This document shows, piece after piece, positions 32,822-47,400 of a DNA stretch of 64,000 bases. Source of the DNA: Zingiber officinale (taxonomy: Eukaryota; Streptophyta; Magnoliopsida; Zingiberales; Zingiberaceae); NCBI RefSeq assembly GCF_018446385.1, contig NC_055987.1, positions 4,922,705 through 4,986,704 of the forward strand. Reading direction: 5' to 3'. The translations under genes and the position numbers were made by a program. The notes under the pieces are model-generated. The model was not told the DNA's origin and searched no databases. It saw only the letters and a program-made list of their open reading frames with translations. Position 1 is the stretch's first letter. Every line of letters starts with the position of its first letter.

Positions 32822-34260
32822 TTAATTTTTGGATAGGAAAAAGGGGAAAAACACAAAACGTTTCTCACCTACTGTTGAATTGAGAGCCTACTGTTGAATT
32901 GACCCATTCTTGCTAACGCCTCTTACCTAAATCATCCATAAACATAAATATTTCTCATATTTGATGGAAATTTGACTTTATTAAATAATTTCACATTTGA
33001 TAGACATACTAAGTACTTTATGGTTGAATTATGAGCTTATGATTAATAGCTCACGACTGTTCATCGATCAACATCTCAGCATGGCTGCTGCTAATTAAAT
33101 TATTGATCTAATTATAATCTGTGTTTAATGCGACATTAATTAATGTGATTTTCCTTGTCATGTACTTAATCAATAGCCACCCCACCTATTTTTCTCTACC
33201 TGAGTTAATGGGCAATCAAAATTAAGGCCCCACTTAATTATCTTTGAGCATCCACATCGCCCCACTTAATAGAGTAGATTGTAAAAAATAATTATTTAAA
33301 TTTAATAAAATGGATAACTTATTTTAAAATTTAAAGATATTATAAACGGATGCTCTTAATCATGAACAAATAAGTTAATTATACTATACAAAAGAGATAT
33401 ACATGTTGTGTAGATTCAAGTGAGACTAATTTGGTATAAATATCATTTTTTTTCAAAAATTATTCAGCATTTTCAATTAGTGTAACAGTTTATTGATAAT
33501 TGATTTTATTATATGTAATAATAGAAATTTCTTTGAAACAGTAAGTGATTAAGGTATAAGGTATTGTCACATAATATCAGGGTCAAAATTTGATGTGTCC
33601 AAATATATCTTTCTCTATATTCTTTTTCTTCTCCATATTAATTTAGGAATCAAATCAAAATTCAACGCATCTAAATATATCTTCCCAATGCTCTTAACCT
33701 TCCGAATCACTTCTCACTTGTGTTTAGTAGAAAAGTAGTTTCAATATAAAATCTACAAAATTAATTTCAATTTTCTCTATGGATTTTCCCTTGATCGATG
33801 TGATATAAATGACCTTATAAATAGGTATTTTATGAGCACAAGGAAGAACAAAGTCAAAACCACGTTGCAATGTCCAAGTCAAATTTCTGGCCAAGCGATT
33901 TCGGAATACTAAAACGCAGTCAACACCCAAAATTTTAAAGCGCTGAAATAGCAAGAATGCCCTTTTCATTATTTTAAGTTGGAATTTTATAAAAATTTGA
34001 TGGTTATTAAAGTCAATTTTAAAAAAATTATATCTAATAAAATTATAATTATAATTATTTTAATTATTTTTGAAAGTTATAACCGCCCATTTAACAAATA
34101 ATACTCGGAATGCATATCTTTGTTTAATTCCTTTATTAATTCAAACTTGCTCTTAATTATCATACCCACCCGTTCCCTGGACGGTCAGGATTACACGACG
34201 GCCGAACCCTTTTTGGTAATTTCGCAATCTAAATCCCTGCTTATTTATTTTTTAAAAACC
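32822..34260. other. Gene-free region upstream of the receptor kinase
   Basis: AT-rich with no recognised gene. Contains two similar short blocks (about 33590-33625 and 33660-33690, TCTAAATATATCTT-like). Probably holds the receptor-kinase promoter; a TTTATTTTTTAAAAACC stretch (34240-34258) is a possible core element. Confidence 0.4.
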
Positions 34261-34269
34261 CACTGGATT

Positions 34270-34555
34270 TATTTTATTTTATTCTCGCTGCCATCATCTT
34301 CGGTATCTTCTTTCCCCCACTTTTCACCCCCCTCTGCCAGGGAAGTCAACCTCGATCTCTCGATCGACAGCGAGCGGCGTTGTGATAGGAAGAAATTTAA
34401 TACGATGGAGGAAGGAAGATGTTGCCGCACAACCACTTTCTCGCTGCCCTCTTCGACCTGGTCCGACGGCGTATCGCGCACACTCTCCGCCTTCTTTCCT
34501 ACTGCTTTCGCCTCCGCGCGATCTCCGTTCCTCCTCCTATTTGTGGTGCGGTTTG
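34270..34555 (+). other. Putative 5' untranslated exon of the receptor kinase
   Basis: A locally GC- and CT-rich island (TCTCGCTGCCATC... to GTGCGGTTTG) followed by a GTAATT donor at 34556. An acceptor ACAG at 35231-35234 would bring in a second leader exon before the ATG at 35343. An upstream ATG at 34405 could begin a short upstream ORF. Both exon limits are inference. Confidence 0.35.
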
Positions 34556-35342
34556 GTAATTTTTGAGCCATCTCTTGTTCGTTTCTTCCTTCTCGGTTTT
34601 GAGATGTTACTCGGGAAACAGTGGTCCGTTATAACATGTCCAAGGTTGTTCTGACTGCGTGTTCTCGAGTTTCCTTTTGTTTGTTTGTTTTTTTTTCTTT
34701 TTTCTTTGTATGTATGCCGATTTGAGCATCATTGTTTTCTGTGGATGTCTGGAAGTGTCTGAATTTGTAAATGTATCTCCGTTAATTATTATTATTATTG
34801 CCATCTGTTTTATTTTGAGCGTTTATAGGCTTCTCTCTATCTCTCAAGACAACTAACCATGATTTCTCAGCTCTTCATGAATTTTTTTTTTTATTATTTT
34901 CATTTCATTTCCGTTTCTGTTATGATTGTTCAAGTGATGGTAGTTAAGGCGTGAGCCAACCAAACATCAAGTGATTCTTGATACTCAGTCTATTTGGGGG
35001 TGGATTGTGAAGATAATCCATTCACACGTTGTTTGTGATGCTAAAACTCCTTATAATTTTTTCATCGCTTTAACCAATCTTTAAGTTCTATGTTCAGAAT
35101 CTGAGGCACAACAGTTTTTCTTATGCAAGCAGCAAACTAATGTTAAATAATAGATTTTTTTAATGATAATAAAGTTTTTATCTTTTTCTTGGTCTGAATA
35201 TTGTTTCTTACTGACTTGACTATGCAAATAACAGCTGCTTGTTATCTGCCAGAATTATATACGATGCCCTTTTGGTGCGAGATTAGCAAAAAATAACTGA
35301 CGTCTTGGGAATTCGAAGATTCTATAAAGAATTGCCATTGAG

Positions 35343-35439
35343 ATGTCAGCTAAACTTCTCTTTTACGGGATTATATTGTCTACTCTGTATTTTAAGTACA
35401 TGCAGTATGCAGAAGCACAGACAACAGATCCATCAGAAG
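35343..35439 (+). CDS. Receptor kinase exon 1: signal peptide
   Basis: ATG 35343 starts [17 protein letters not shown], a hydrophobic secretion signal with a plausible cleavage after AEA, then QTTDPSE. The exon ends G|GTAAAT; the spare G plus TT of exon 2 (35790) makes Val in '[11 protein letters not shown]', matching the family start 'DVSALRAIK'. That fit decides the start. An earlier in-frame ATG was not found in the exon. Confidence 0.85.
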
Positions 35440-38400
35440 GTAAATCCATCTCTTGGCTTTCTGCATCTTTACTCTCATTTCCTTAAGTAAATAGAGTCTA
35501 TTTCGGTACCTCAGTGATTTTAGCTTGTAGTACCATAATATGGATATGGTGAACTGCTGTGTAAGATACTATAGTGGATACATTTTTTTGTTTAACCTGA
35601 AAGTATTCCTTACTTATGAACGCGAGAGAGAAACTGGACTAGCAATCAAAACAATTCTGGTTATAATTAGCTTTTATTCTTCCATTTAAGATGCTCCATT
35701 CTATGATGTGTTATTTGTTCTTGGCAATGAAATTATTCTCCAGTCCTTATATGATTTTCATATTTTTTTCTTATTTATTTTTATCACAGTTAGTGCTTTG
35801 GGAGCTATCAAGAGCAATTTGATTGATCCTCTGGGACATCTTGACAATTGGAATGATGGAGATCCATGCATATCAAATTGGACAGGGGTCATATGCCATA
35901 ATTCTACATTAGATGATGAATATCTACACGTCCTAGAACTGTATGATTGCAGATTTTCTCTTTGTTAAAATCCTTCCTTTTTAGACTATTATAGTTAAAT
36001 TACATTTTCGGTAGTCTGAATTAACAATGGATGTAACTGTACTGTATTGAAAGAACCATTATGACACTAGTCATATATTGCTGTGAACATAATTCTTACC
36101 GACTAAATATCTATTGTGAGAGTAAAAATCTGTATATACTAACTTACTATCATTCATATATCTAACTCTAATATCCCCTCTTGATTTGGAGCACAAATTA
36201 TTTTCAATTTGTTACACATACTAGAAAAGGCCATAAATAGAAAAACAAAATGTAAAACTAATAACACATTCAATAAAAATGAAGACAAATTGTAACTCGA
36301 GAGACCTTGATAATGTTACCTCTTCTGTATCGATCTTCAAAAGAATAGACAACTACATTTGATGAAGATTCAAGTTGGTTTGTTCTTCAAAGGATGACAT
36401 TCCTCTTGATTAATATCTTCATCCTTAATTCTCTTTCAAACTGGACAAATTGAGAAAATGGATAGAATTGGATTCCAATATTCACATTTTGACAAGCAAT
36501 TAATTAGAAGAGAGATTCAATATCTAAAATTACGTTACAGACAAGGAGAAAATATCATGCGCTACATTGAGGGATGTTTTGGCATCTACTTGAGAAGAAG
36601 ACATGAACCTAACATATCTTGTAAAACTTTATGGAAATTGGTAGAACTATCTATAGACAAAACTAAATTAGGGCTCAATTTTTACTAGAGATTAAGTTCT
36701 TGATCATTTTCTCCAAGAGAGGTAGAAGATGTCAACAAAAATGGAGTAAAAGTTTGACATGGACTCTAAGATAAGAGATATTGGAAGAGAGAAAAATTGC
36801 TTATCTTTGATCATATGCACAATAAATTGAATTGTGAATTAGAAAATCTTGCATCATTGCAACTTTAGGTCAAAAGAGCGGAGAGAAGAAGATGAAGTGC
36901 ATTGATTGGCCAACCACTTATACTAAAAACTCGAGCTATAAGATAGGCAACCAATTGTGTTAGGACCGGTGGCGGCCGGCTAAAGGGGGTGAATAGCCCT
37001 GCAATGAAAAACAAAAAAACCTTTCTCGACTTATAACTTAATTAACATTAACACTTGCGTATAAAGGAATAAAGAAAACTGATTAAGAAGGAAGAGGCCG
37101 AGGTTTACTTGGTTACAACCAGAAAGGCTGTTAATCTAATAAAGTTGAAAGCACACTAATGTCTCCTTCGGGCGGCATAATTGAAGTACTCAAAATACAA
37201 AGCTAGACAAAAGAAATCGTTTACAAGTGTTCTCAAATGTTGTTCAACCATTTGGACCAGGGCTGTATTTATAGCCCTGGTCGAGGCGCCTGGAAGAGTT
37301 CCAAACGCCTACGCCTAGGAGGGGATAAACTTTTATCCTCGTCGCAACGGAATGCGCCACGTCGCGCTCCGGATAATTTTATGCTTCGGGCGCTCGGAAG
37401 GGTTCCGGGTGCTTGGACCAGGTTTGGGCGCCTCGAATCAGCTCGGGGCGCCCCGAACCGAAAAATCAGCTTTTGTTGATTTTTCGGTCCCTGTCTTGCG
37501 CTCCTTTTCCGCTCGCCTTGGTCCGGGTCTTCCGCTCCGGTCCTGCTCGCATTGGTCAGGATCTTCCGCTCTGGCTCCGCTCGCTTGGGTGATCTCGGCC
37601 ATTCAGAATAGGGCTCACCCGAAACCAACTTCCGGCCTTCGAGCATTCTTCCGCTTCGGCTTCTCGTCCCTTGAAAATGCCGCCCGCCTCCTTCTCGTCC
37701 GCCCGAATACTCTTCCACAGCATTTCGTCCTGCGGACGCACTGAGGCTGTCGGCTCTCTCCCGTGCCGTCCTCGCTAGCTGCGTCTTTTGCTCGGGGTTA
37801 AAAACCAACAGAACCTAACCTGACTTGGTTGATCACATCAAAACTACCTTGGGGTACTAACAATCTCCCCTTTTTTGATATGTTCAAACCCAAGTTAAGT
37901 TAAGGTAAACCATAAACAAATAACAGTTATAATTTTTGCAAAAAATTTGTAAGTACAAAAATTAAGTACAAAAATTAAAAATTAAAATTGTACTACCCTC
38001 CCCCTAGGCTTAATCTTTACTACTTCCCCTTTTGATCACATTAAAAGTGGAGTATGTTAGACATATTACTTAGAAGATCTAAAAAGTCTAAGGGAAAAAC
38101 AAAACAAAAAAAGAAAAGTTAAGTTCTAAAAATTTTGATTAAAAAAACTTTAATAATAAAAACTTTAGCAAGGGTTGAAAAAAAAAATTTCACAAAAAGT
38201 TCATGAAAACTTTAAAATTTTAAAAAATTTGCATTTTGTTCACTAGTTCATGAAAATTTCAAAAGATTGTTTAGATTAACCTTTTTTTAAAAAAAACTTA
38301 AACAAAATTTAATGATTAGAATAAATTTTTCTAACAAAACTTTAAAGCATTAGTTAAATGCTTCATAATTAAACATTCAATTCAATAATTGACTTCCAGT

Positions 38401-41400
38401 CTGTGGTGAGGTACTAGGCCTTCTTGGTTATTGGAGCATCAACCACTTCTAGACAAAGCTTCTTAAAGAGTTTAAATATTTAATTTTCTTTCTAAAAGCA
38501 CTAAGTTCAGAAATACAGTCCTAAATATGATTTTGGAACGAGTACAAGTTCCTACTGTTGGTACCCCAAGGTTGTTTTGATGTGATCAAACAAGTTAAGT
38601 TAGGTCCTGTTGTGCTTGACCCTGTGTCTAAGTGTGCAGGAACTTAGGAGCACAGGATGTCGAACAAAAGACGCAACTAGCGAGAAGGACGACACGGGAG
38701 AGAGCCAACGGGTTCGGTGTGTCTGGGACGAGTGGAAGAGTACATCGACGGACGAGAAGGGAGCGTGTAGTGTTTCCGAGGGACGAGAAGCCAGAGCGGA
38801 AGATTTGCTCGAGGAGCAAAAGATGCAGCTAGCGAGAAGGTCGGCACGGGAGAGAGCCGATGGGCTCAGTGCGTCCGAGGGACGGAGAGCTGCGGAAGAG
38901 TACGTTGGCGGACAAGAAGGAAGCACGCGGTGATTCCGAGGGACGTGAAGCCGGAACGGAAGCTTGCTCGAGAAGGTAGGAAGTTGGGTTCGGGTGAGCC
39001 CTATTCCGGATGATCGAAATCACCCAAGCGAGTGGAGCTGGAGCGGAAGACGTGGACCGAGGCGAGCATCACCGGAGCAGAGGGCTTGGATCGAATAAAG
39101 TCAACTCTAGGCGCTTAGACCCATTCCAGGCGAGGTTTACTTGGTTACAATCGGGAACCAAGTAGTTGTTATAGCCATGCAATGAAAAACAAAAAAACCA
39201 TTCTCGACTTATAACTTAATTAACATTAACACTTGCATATAAAGGAATAAAGAAAACTGATTAAGAAGGAAGAGGCCGAGGTTTACTTGGTTACAATCGG
39301 GAAGGTTGTTAATCCAAGGAAATTGAAAACGTACTAATGTCTCATTCAAGCAGAGAAGCCTCTTACAGTAGTTGAAGTACTCAAAATATAGAGCTAGACA
39401 AAAAAAATCGTTTACATGTGTTCTCAAGTGTTGTTCAACCATTTGGACCAGGGCTATACCTGGTCGAGGCTCCTGGAAGGGTTCCAGGCGCCTGGGAGGG
39501 GATAAACTTTTATCTCTGTCGCAAGGGAACGTGCCACGTCATGTTCCGGTTAATTTTCTGCTCCGGGTGTTCGAAGTCCGGGCGCCCGGATCAGGTCCGG
39601 GCCCTCCGGACAAGTCTAGGCGCCTCGGATTAGCTCGGGGCGCCCCGGACCGAAAAATCAACTTTTGTTGATTTTTCGGTCCCGGTCTTCCATTCCGTTT
39701 CCGCTCGCCTTGGTTCGGGTCTTCAGCTCTGGTCCCGCTCGCATCGGTCAGGATCTTCCGCTCCGCCTCTGTTCGCTTGGGCGATCTCGGCCATCCGGAA
39801 TAGGGCTTACGCAAATCCAACTTTTGCCCTTCGAGCATTCTTCCGCTCCGGTTTCTCGTCCCTTAGAAACGCGCGCGCCTCCTTCTCGTCCGTCCGTATA
39901 CTCTTCCGCAGCACCTCATCCCTTGGATGCACCAAGCCCGTTGGCTCTCTCCTGTGCTGTCCTTCTCGCTAGCTGCGCTTTTTGCTCGACTTTCTGTGCT
40001 CCTAAGTTCTTGCACACTTAGGCACAGGGTTAAAAACCAACAAGACCTAATTTGACTTGGTTGATTACATCAAAACTACCTTGAGGTACTAACATTTTGT
40101 CTAATGGCCCATTACACTTGTTTATGCAAGATCGAATGTTAATAGTCGTGGAGTTTGTCTATTTACCTTGGAGGATGAATAGAAGATGAATTGATTACCC
40201 ATAGGGAAAAAAATGTACTGTGGAAAAGAAAGGAAAGACCTAGGAAAAAGGGAAACTCATGGAGAAGGTAAAGGAGAAAAAAGGGAAACAAGAGGGTGGC
40301 TAAGCACTTATGCTAAAAGCTTGAGCTCTTAGGAAAGAAACCAATTTTGTCTAACGGACCATCACACTTGTTTATGTGCGATCAATGGTCAATGGGTGCG
40401 GAGCCTCTTAGGGTTTGTTTACGCCAGAGGATTAATAGAAGATGGATTGATCACCCTTAGGGAAAAAATCTACAATGGAAAATAAAGGAAAGATTGAGAA
40501 AAAGGGAAGCTCATAGAGAAGGAAAGGAAAGAAAGGGAAATGAGGGGGGGGGGGGTTGGGGGGTTGGGGGGTTACCTTTTGGTAGCTTGGCCATAACTCA
40601 TGACAGTTTAGCCACGAGCTTGCGGTGGCTTGGGTAAGTTTGCGTTTAGTCCATGCAATTTGTTGCCATCCATCCTTCGGAGTAAACAAGCCATTAGTTT
40701 GAATATGCCCCCTCATGCCTCATGACTTAGAGATACAAAGTTTTTTTTTTTTTTTTCTATTTGACACATGTAGGATTTGAACCCCAGATCTCCTTTATCA
40801 TTGTCAAAGGTGATTGACTTACCACTTACCCTAAAAGCTCAAGCTTTAGGATCCATACTCTAGACCTCTTTGTTCTGATAAAGTTTATTGGCTAAGCATT
40901 TAGCAAGAAAGAGATCAATCTAATTGACTACCTCACTTGTCTATGTGAGAGTAATGAGTGAGGAGCCTCTTAGCTTCAACAATTTTAATCAATGTTTGTT
41001 GGACAAAAGCCCCACTTGGACTTGTGTTGGTTCAAAACCTAGGATTTTTTTTAGAATGATCCAACTTTTTTTTTAATCTATTTGAATTATCCAAATTCAT
41101 TGTCTCTTGTAGAAACTCATGCAACTGGGTGACATGTGAATTTGTGGTTCATGTGTGTAGGTCGATATTGAAGTTTAATTGATCATGACACTCATGAATG
41201 ACCCGACAATTGTGTTAGGCTTTGTTTCAGGTGCATCAATGAAAAGCTGATGTAGAAGGCTTTTGCTGTCTGTTGATTGCAATATGAAGGTTGGAGAAGG
41301 GTGATAATGTAGGTAGCACTTTTCAATGTCAATGTCTTTGAGACTGGCGATGGTGATTGTAGAGAGAAGGATGCCATGCTATAAAAGGGCTTCTAGGAGA

Positions 41401-44400
41401 GGAGCAAGTAAAAGTATTAAATAGTGTACCTTGTGCTTGTCCTTCTATCTTCCAAAATGTGTAATGGCTTGATCTCTATTGAAGCTAGGATGCTCCACAC
41501 CAATTAGTTTAATATGGACAAGTGCAATGGTCCAATTTATGAATATAAATTGGTCCCTTTTCCAGCAACTCGAGGGTTTGACATAAGTGATTAGCTAATA
41601 AATTGTAACATGGTGTCTAAGCTTGTTGTTGGAAGAAAACACATGAGAAAAAGAACGGTGAAGGGAGAAGTGTGAATTTGGATTGGGAAGGGAAGGCAAC
41701 CCCGTCACACCAATCTTGTGGTCTCTCTTAAGGGGATTGAAAAAGAAATTAACACTAATTGTAGCTGCCTAAATACCAATTTAAGAGAGACACAATGTAT
41801 TATAATTATTACTCTGATACTTGTAACACATATTTACTAATATCCTGTAGGTGATCACTTGCCTTTTCTAACTGAATTGTTTCTCTTACAGGCAGCTTCT
41901 TAGAATGAATCTGTCTGGAACCTTATCTCCTGAGCTTGGAGCTCTGTCACGTATGGAAATATTGTGAGTCAACACTAAACTTATATGTTAAGAAAGAGAT
42001 ATTTATTGTTCTTCTAGCCTCCAAATATGCGGTGAATAATTTGCATGCACTCATGCTGGATTGCCAAAATGTTTTTATCTTGAAGAAAGCTGTACAGTGT
42101 GGTCTTGCTAAATCTTCTACTTATCTGTATAGGGATTTTATGTGGAACAACATAAGTGGCAGTATTCCTACGGAAGTTGGCAATATCACTTCATTGAGAC
42201 TTCTGTAAGTCAAGTAGCTAGCAAAACACATTATAACTATGTTATGTTTCTGAGTTCTAATTTGTTTTCTTCTCCAAAAGGATGCTTCCAGGAATTTCTA
42301 ATTTAATCTTTGTAATTTTCTTTTGACTTGTTTCATTGGGTCTGTGAGAATTACTTCTCATTGCTTGTTATTAATATATGGGATTACAGATGGTGATGTA
42401 TATATTTTTAGTCCCATTTTCATAGGATCAATTTAATTACATGATATATATGTACACTCAATACTATTGGGAAGTTTTCTAGTGAAAGAGAATATCTATC
42501 AGAGTTACTGAAGTATATTAATGACCAAAGTAAGGAGTAGACATAGGGCATAACTGCATTTGTTTGTGTTTTAATCTGATTACTTATTGGGTTGGATTTA
42601 CTTGGGTAATTAACTCAATTTGTGTGTTGGATGAAGGCGGTGTTACTAGAGCTGTACCTTTTGTTTTTTATGAAAATCAATTTTACTGAAGTGCAGTCTC
42701 ACCAGTTCAAAGTTGATACTGATTTTATATTGGCATTATCTTGATTGTGTATGCATTCACATAAAGTAAAATGACTTATGCTGACGGTCTTTCAATAAAA
42801 TTTGCATTTTCCGAGATCTTGGCATAATTAACAACTAAAGTCACTTATTTGTGGATATATGTCAAGGTGAGGTAGCTTTTTTGGTTTTCTTATTTTTTTT
42901 AATAATCTTTATTATGACCAAATTTTATCTTACCTGCCCTGGCTTGACATTTTTAATATGATATTTATTATTTAAAGATATCTTATATCATATTTATTCT
43001 GTTCCTGCAGGCTCTTGAATGGTAACAGATTATCTGGTTCATTACCTGAAACGATTGGTCACCTGCTGAATCTAGATAGGATACAAATAGATCAGAATTT
43101 TATATCAGGAGAAATACCAAGATCATTTGCAAACTTGAATAAAACAAAACATTTGTGAGTTGGAAATTATGTTATCCATTTGATTTGCATTAGCAATGTA
43201 CTTTCACTTAATGTCGGATTAATCTCCCTCAGCCATATGAACAACAACTCAATAAGCGGACAAATTCCTGCAGAATTGGCAATTTTACCAAACCTCGTAC
43301 ATTTGTAAGTTCCAGTAAATGCTGTCTATTATTAGTTCAAATTTTTACAATAATTTCCAATTTGGCATATTTACGTGAGCGTATGCCTTTTTCGTAGTTT
43401 TCTATGTTCCATCTCATCACTAATGAAGTTTATTGCAGTTTGCTGGACAACAACAATCTCACAGGACATCTTCCTCCAGAGTTTTCTAGGCTCCCTAATC
43501 TGCTTATCCTGTAAGTAGTATTTCACTTGCATTAATGGACAATGACATAGTTTGCTTGCTTTTTAGCCATTTCTTAATCTTTCTCTCTATGCAATTGCAC
43601 TCCACAAACTGAATCTTGTTGTACTTCAGCAGATGGAAGTATAGTGGGTTTCAGTAAAATGTACATGTAAACCACCTAGACTTGAATTAGAAAAATTCTC
43701 TTGTAGTGATTGCTATTGACAGTTGTCACCCCTTTTCCCTGGTCTGTGAAAAGAAAAATGTAATTTGAAAGATTACAAATTACAATGGAAGTATAATACA
43801 AATGCCAATCTTCAATTTATGCCAATCAATCCTGATCTTTCACATTCAGGAAGTTTGCTACTCTTTACTTCCTCTTCACATAGAACGTGAAATGCTTGTG
43901 ATTGCTATGTCTTTCTTGTTGACTTACTGCTGTGTCGTAGGGATTCCCGTTTACGTCACTTTACTGACTATAGCGAGCGTTCAACTGTAGACATGAAAGA
44001 GTGAGAACTGAATGGAACCTAGCTTACATGATGAATTTTACTTCTTTATTAGGTGTTGCACTATCTTCAACATGATGCATTAGCAAATCCAGAGGTGGAC
44101 TCTTGTGTCATATAGCTCCATCCTAGAATATGAATTGAAGAATCATTCACTAATTCAAAAGAGAAAAAAGAGAGAACATGCTTTTTGGTGGTGCTTCTGC
44201 TGAATATTCTGTTTGATAACATGCTACTAATTCTTCTTTCACAAGAGAGAGCTTTCCTAAAGTACTGAACATCTAAAGAGCTTGAGCTAGACTGGAAAGA
44301 TGAGTATCTTTGAGCTAAGGGCCAACAATTCTTTCTATTTTTTGCTAGCTTTATCTTACTTCCATATGTAGGTAGCCATCTATAAGCAGAAGAGAAGTCA

Positions 44401-47400
44401 AATGAGAATGTAGTACTGCTCTCAACTAGTCTGTTAATAGGGTTAGTCTCTTTGCGCAATTTAATTACATATGATTAACTATACAGTATAATTACATCAT
44501 ATAACCCAAACCCAGAAAAAGTTCCTTCCAAATGGGGCTCCTGAGGCAATAAATCCAATGACAGAGAATTATTTTTTCGCTATTTGATAAGCTCTTATCC
44601 ATACTAGTTGAATTTGTATTTTCTATCTGTAGATCTGTATTTTCTTATCCACTACTAGTTGATTCTGTTTATTTTACTCAATTTCTGTGCTTGTATGTGT
44701 ACAATGAAATACTTTAAAGAGATCAATCCTTTTGGAAACAGTATTTTGAGAACACTCTTAGAACTTGTACCTGCCTTTATTGCATTCCATTTGATAAATT
44801 TTTCTATGCCAGTATGTTGCTTTTTACAAGTCTTTTATCATCGATTTGCACACAAGTATCAAACAACACCAAGCAACATTCTTATTTACATTTTACACCT
44901 TTCTTCGTTTTGATTTTCAATACTATATAACACAATATTTGAGTATCTCTTAAGCAATCTCTTTATTTGTTTTCTTTTGACTCAGTCAGCTGGATAATAA
45001 TAACTTCAACGGGACATCAATTCCAGCTTCTTACACCAACATGTCTAAGCTCTTAAAGTTGTAAGTGTTTTTCCCCCTTTCTTTTTATTGCAAGTCTGAA
45101 AGCATATTTAAGATTTTATTTAACAATCTGCATTATTTTGTGAGAAGGGAATTTGGCCCTTAATTCAGTAAGCTCTTTTTTCTGTTGAGAGAATCATTTA
45201 ATGGGATACATTTCTAAGAGTCTCCTGAAAAATTTAGAAGTTTTTGTATTTGATGTAGTAAATTTACATATATTTCTTCTCTTGTTCTTCACAATCCTTA
45301 TAAAATTAAGAAAATTTCTGGAAATCTATCAAACACCAGAGACTAGGTAGAACCTATAAACTTTACAAATAAGCTCGCTTGGGTTTTTAACCTTTCTGAA
45401 GGTGAAGGCTTACCTACATAACCATAATTTCAAGAAACCAATTGCCTGACTAGACCTAAACTAAACAAGCTATAGTCTGTTTGTTTACTAATCTTGGTGG
45501 CCTTCGTAAATAAAGGGGCTGAGCCTAAAAGGGAAACTTGTAACCTGCTAGCTGAAACTAAGAATGACAACATACATCTCCGAGGTATTTTTTTTGAGGT
45601 TCATTTTTAAGAGAAATTCTCTATGCGAAATTCAAGTGAATCAGAAATATTCTTTTCTCCCTAAAAATTAAAATGACTCTAGAATCACCAGAAAATATTC
45701 TTTTGACATGTGAAGAAGCTCTATGTTTATGCTCAATAATACTGTGTGCCTCACATTTCAGACATTCAATAGACCTTCAAGTTTATCATATCATTTTTTT
45801 TCACAAAGAGAGTCCATTTGGAATCATTTACATTGGCAATAGAAAATCTTTATCCTCAGTCATGTCAACAGGAACTCCAGTTTGACAAGCTTCATTCGTT
45901 GCTTGTTTCCCTTTTTGGTAAAAATCAATTCCCATCCGCTAGCAGTTTTTCTGATGTGACTAAAAAACTTAAAAGCTACTCCAATTTAGAATTTCTTAAT
46001 TGGAGTAACAAAGGACCATCAAAATATGTCCGACTATAATTTGGCAATTTTTTATTTTCCATTAAACTGTAACATATATAATTTAATATATTTACATCTT
46101 TTCCATTTAACTCAGTTTACTAATGCTTCATATATTTACAGTTTGCTAGTACATAAAATACCTTCATGCGTACAGAAAAGGTTACTTGGAGTTGATGCTG
46201 AGAGTAAATATTGGTGTAATTTACATGTGCGAATTAAACTATCATGGCTAGGTTTCAAATAAATCACTATACTCCAATTTTGGTTCATCCATTATATTTT
46301 CTCATCAGCGAGTATTAGTTTCCTTGCTTATTATCTATATCATATCCACATTAACTTAAATTATAAACAAAGCTGCTAATATGGTTGTCGATTAGGATGA
46401 TTACATTGATATGGTGGAGGCTGGAGATGATGTGGGCACTTCAGTTGGTACTTCTTTGATTGTCACTGTTGAAAATGGATGAAAGTATGTGGAACTCTAG
46501 TGAAAATTTGCCAAAAAGATAGTTTGGTGCCTATTTCAAGTTTGGGTTACTATTGCTATCAATTATCATAAATTCATCTTTATAAATAATTTAAATATGT
46601 TAGATACATAAAATACCCATTATTATGAAAATCAAAGCTGTCTTATGTTTACTTGCAATAATATGGGTGACAAATAAAAAATTTATGCTGATAGTGGATT
46701 GTATTAACTAGAATAACTTACTTCAAAGCTTTCAACTTTTACAAGGACAAATACATCTGTAGAGACGTGTGCTAAACTTGATTTTTCATCAGCAAGTGTG
46801 TGTGTCTCTCTATTTGGCTATCGAATCTATCTGCCTATCTAGTTTTGAACCTATAGTTTAGTCTATGGCATTTTTTGTTGAGATTGTGATATATAACTTG
46901 CCATTGTCATTTTTAGTCTTAGTCCTTAGTCCTTAGTCCTTAGTCCTTATAGAAAAAACTGAAGGGGAGCCTTGATGCAACCGTAAAGTTGCTATCGTGT
47001 GACTTGGAGGTCACGGGTTCGAGTTTCTAAAAGAGCCTCTTGCAAAGTAGGTAAGGTCGTGTACAATAGACCCTTTCTTGCGATACCACATGGGCGGGAG
47101 TTTTGTGTACCGGGCTGCAAATTTTTTAGTTCTTCCAGAAAAAACTCTTGATGCACAGTAGCATACAGCCCACACCAGTTGTTTTTGTATATTAATATTA
47201 AAAAAATTTGGAAATATAACTACTCATTGTCTGTTTAACATTTTCACTTCATCTAACATTTTAGCTTTGTTTCATTTCACAATGGAAATTAGGAGTCTTA
47301 GGAATTGTAGCTTGCAAGGACCTGTACCTGATTTCAGCACAATACCGAGACTTGGTTATCTGTAAGTTTTTATATCTGCCTTTGTCACTTGCTAATGGCC

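Larger units (their letters stand above)
36958..40094 (-). mobile_element. Rearranged Sirevirus remnant in intron 2 (three LTR pieces)
   Basis: Minus-oriented 3' LTR (36958-37862) with adjoining PPT, about 690 bp of internal AT-rich sequence, a plus-oriented LTR piece (38556 to about 39120) and a minus-oriented 5' LTR (about 39160-40094). Outer flanks are AATTG (36953-36957) and TTTTG (40095-40099); neighbouring sequence CCAATTTTGTCTAA (40331 on) suggests the left flank decayed from TTTTG. All coding sequence and the PBS are gone. Confidence 0.65.
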
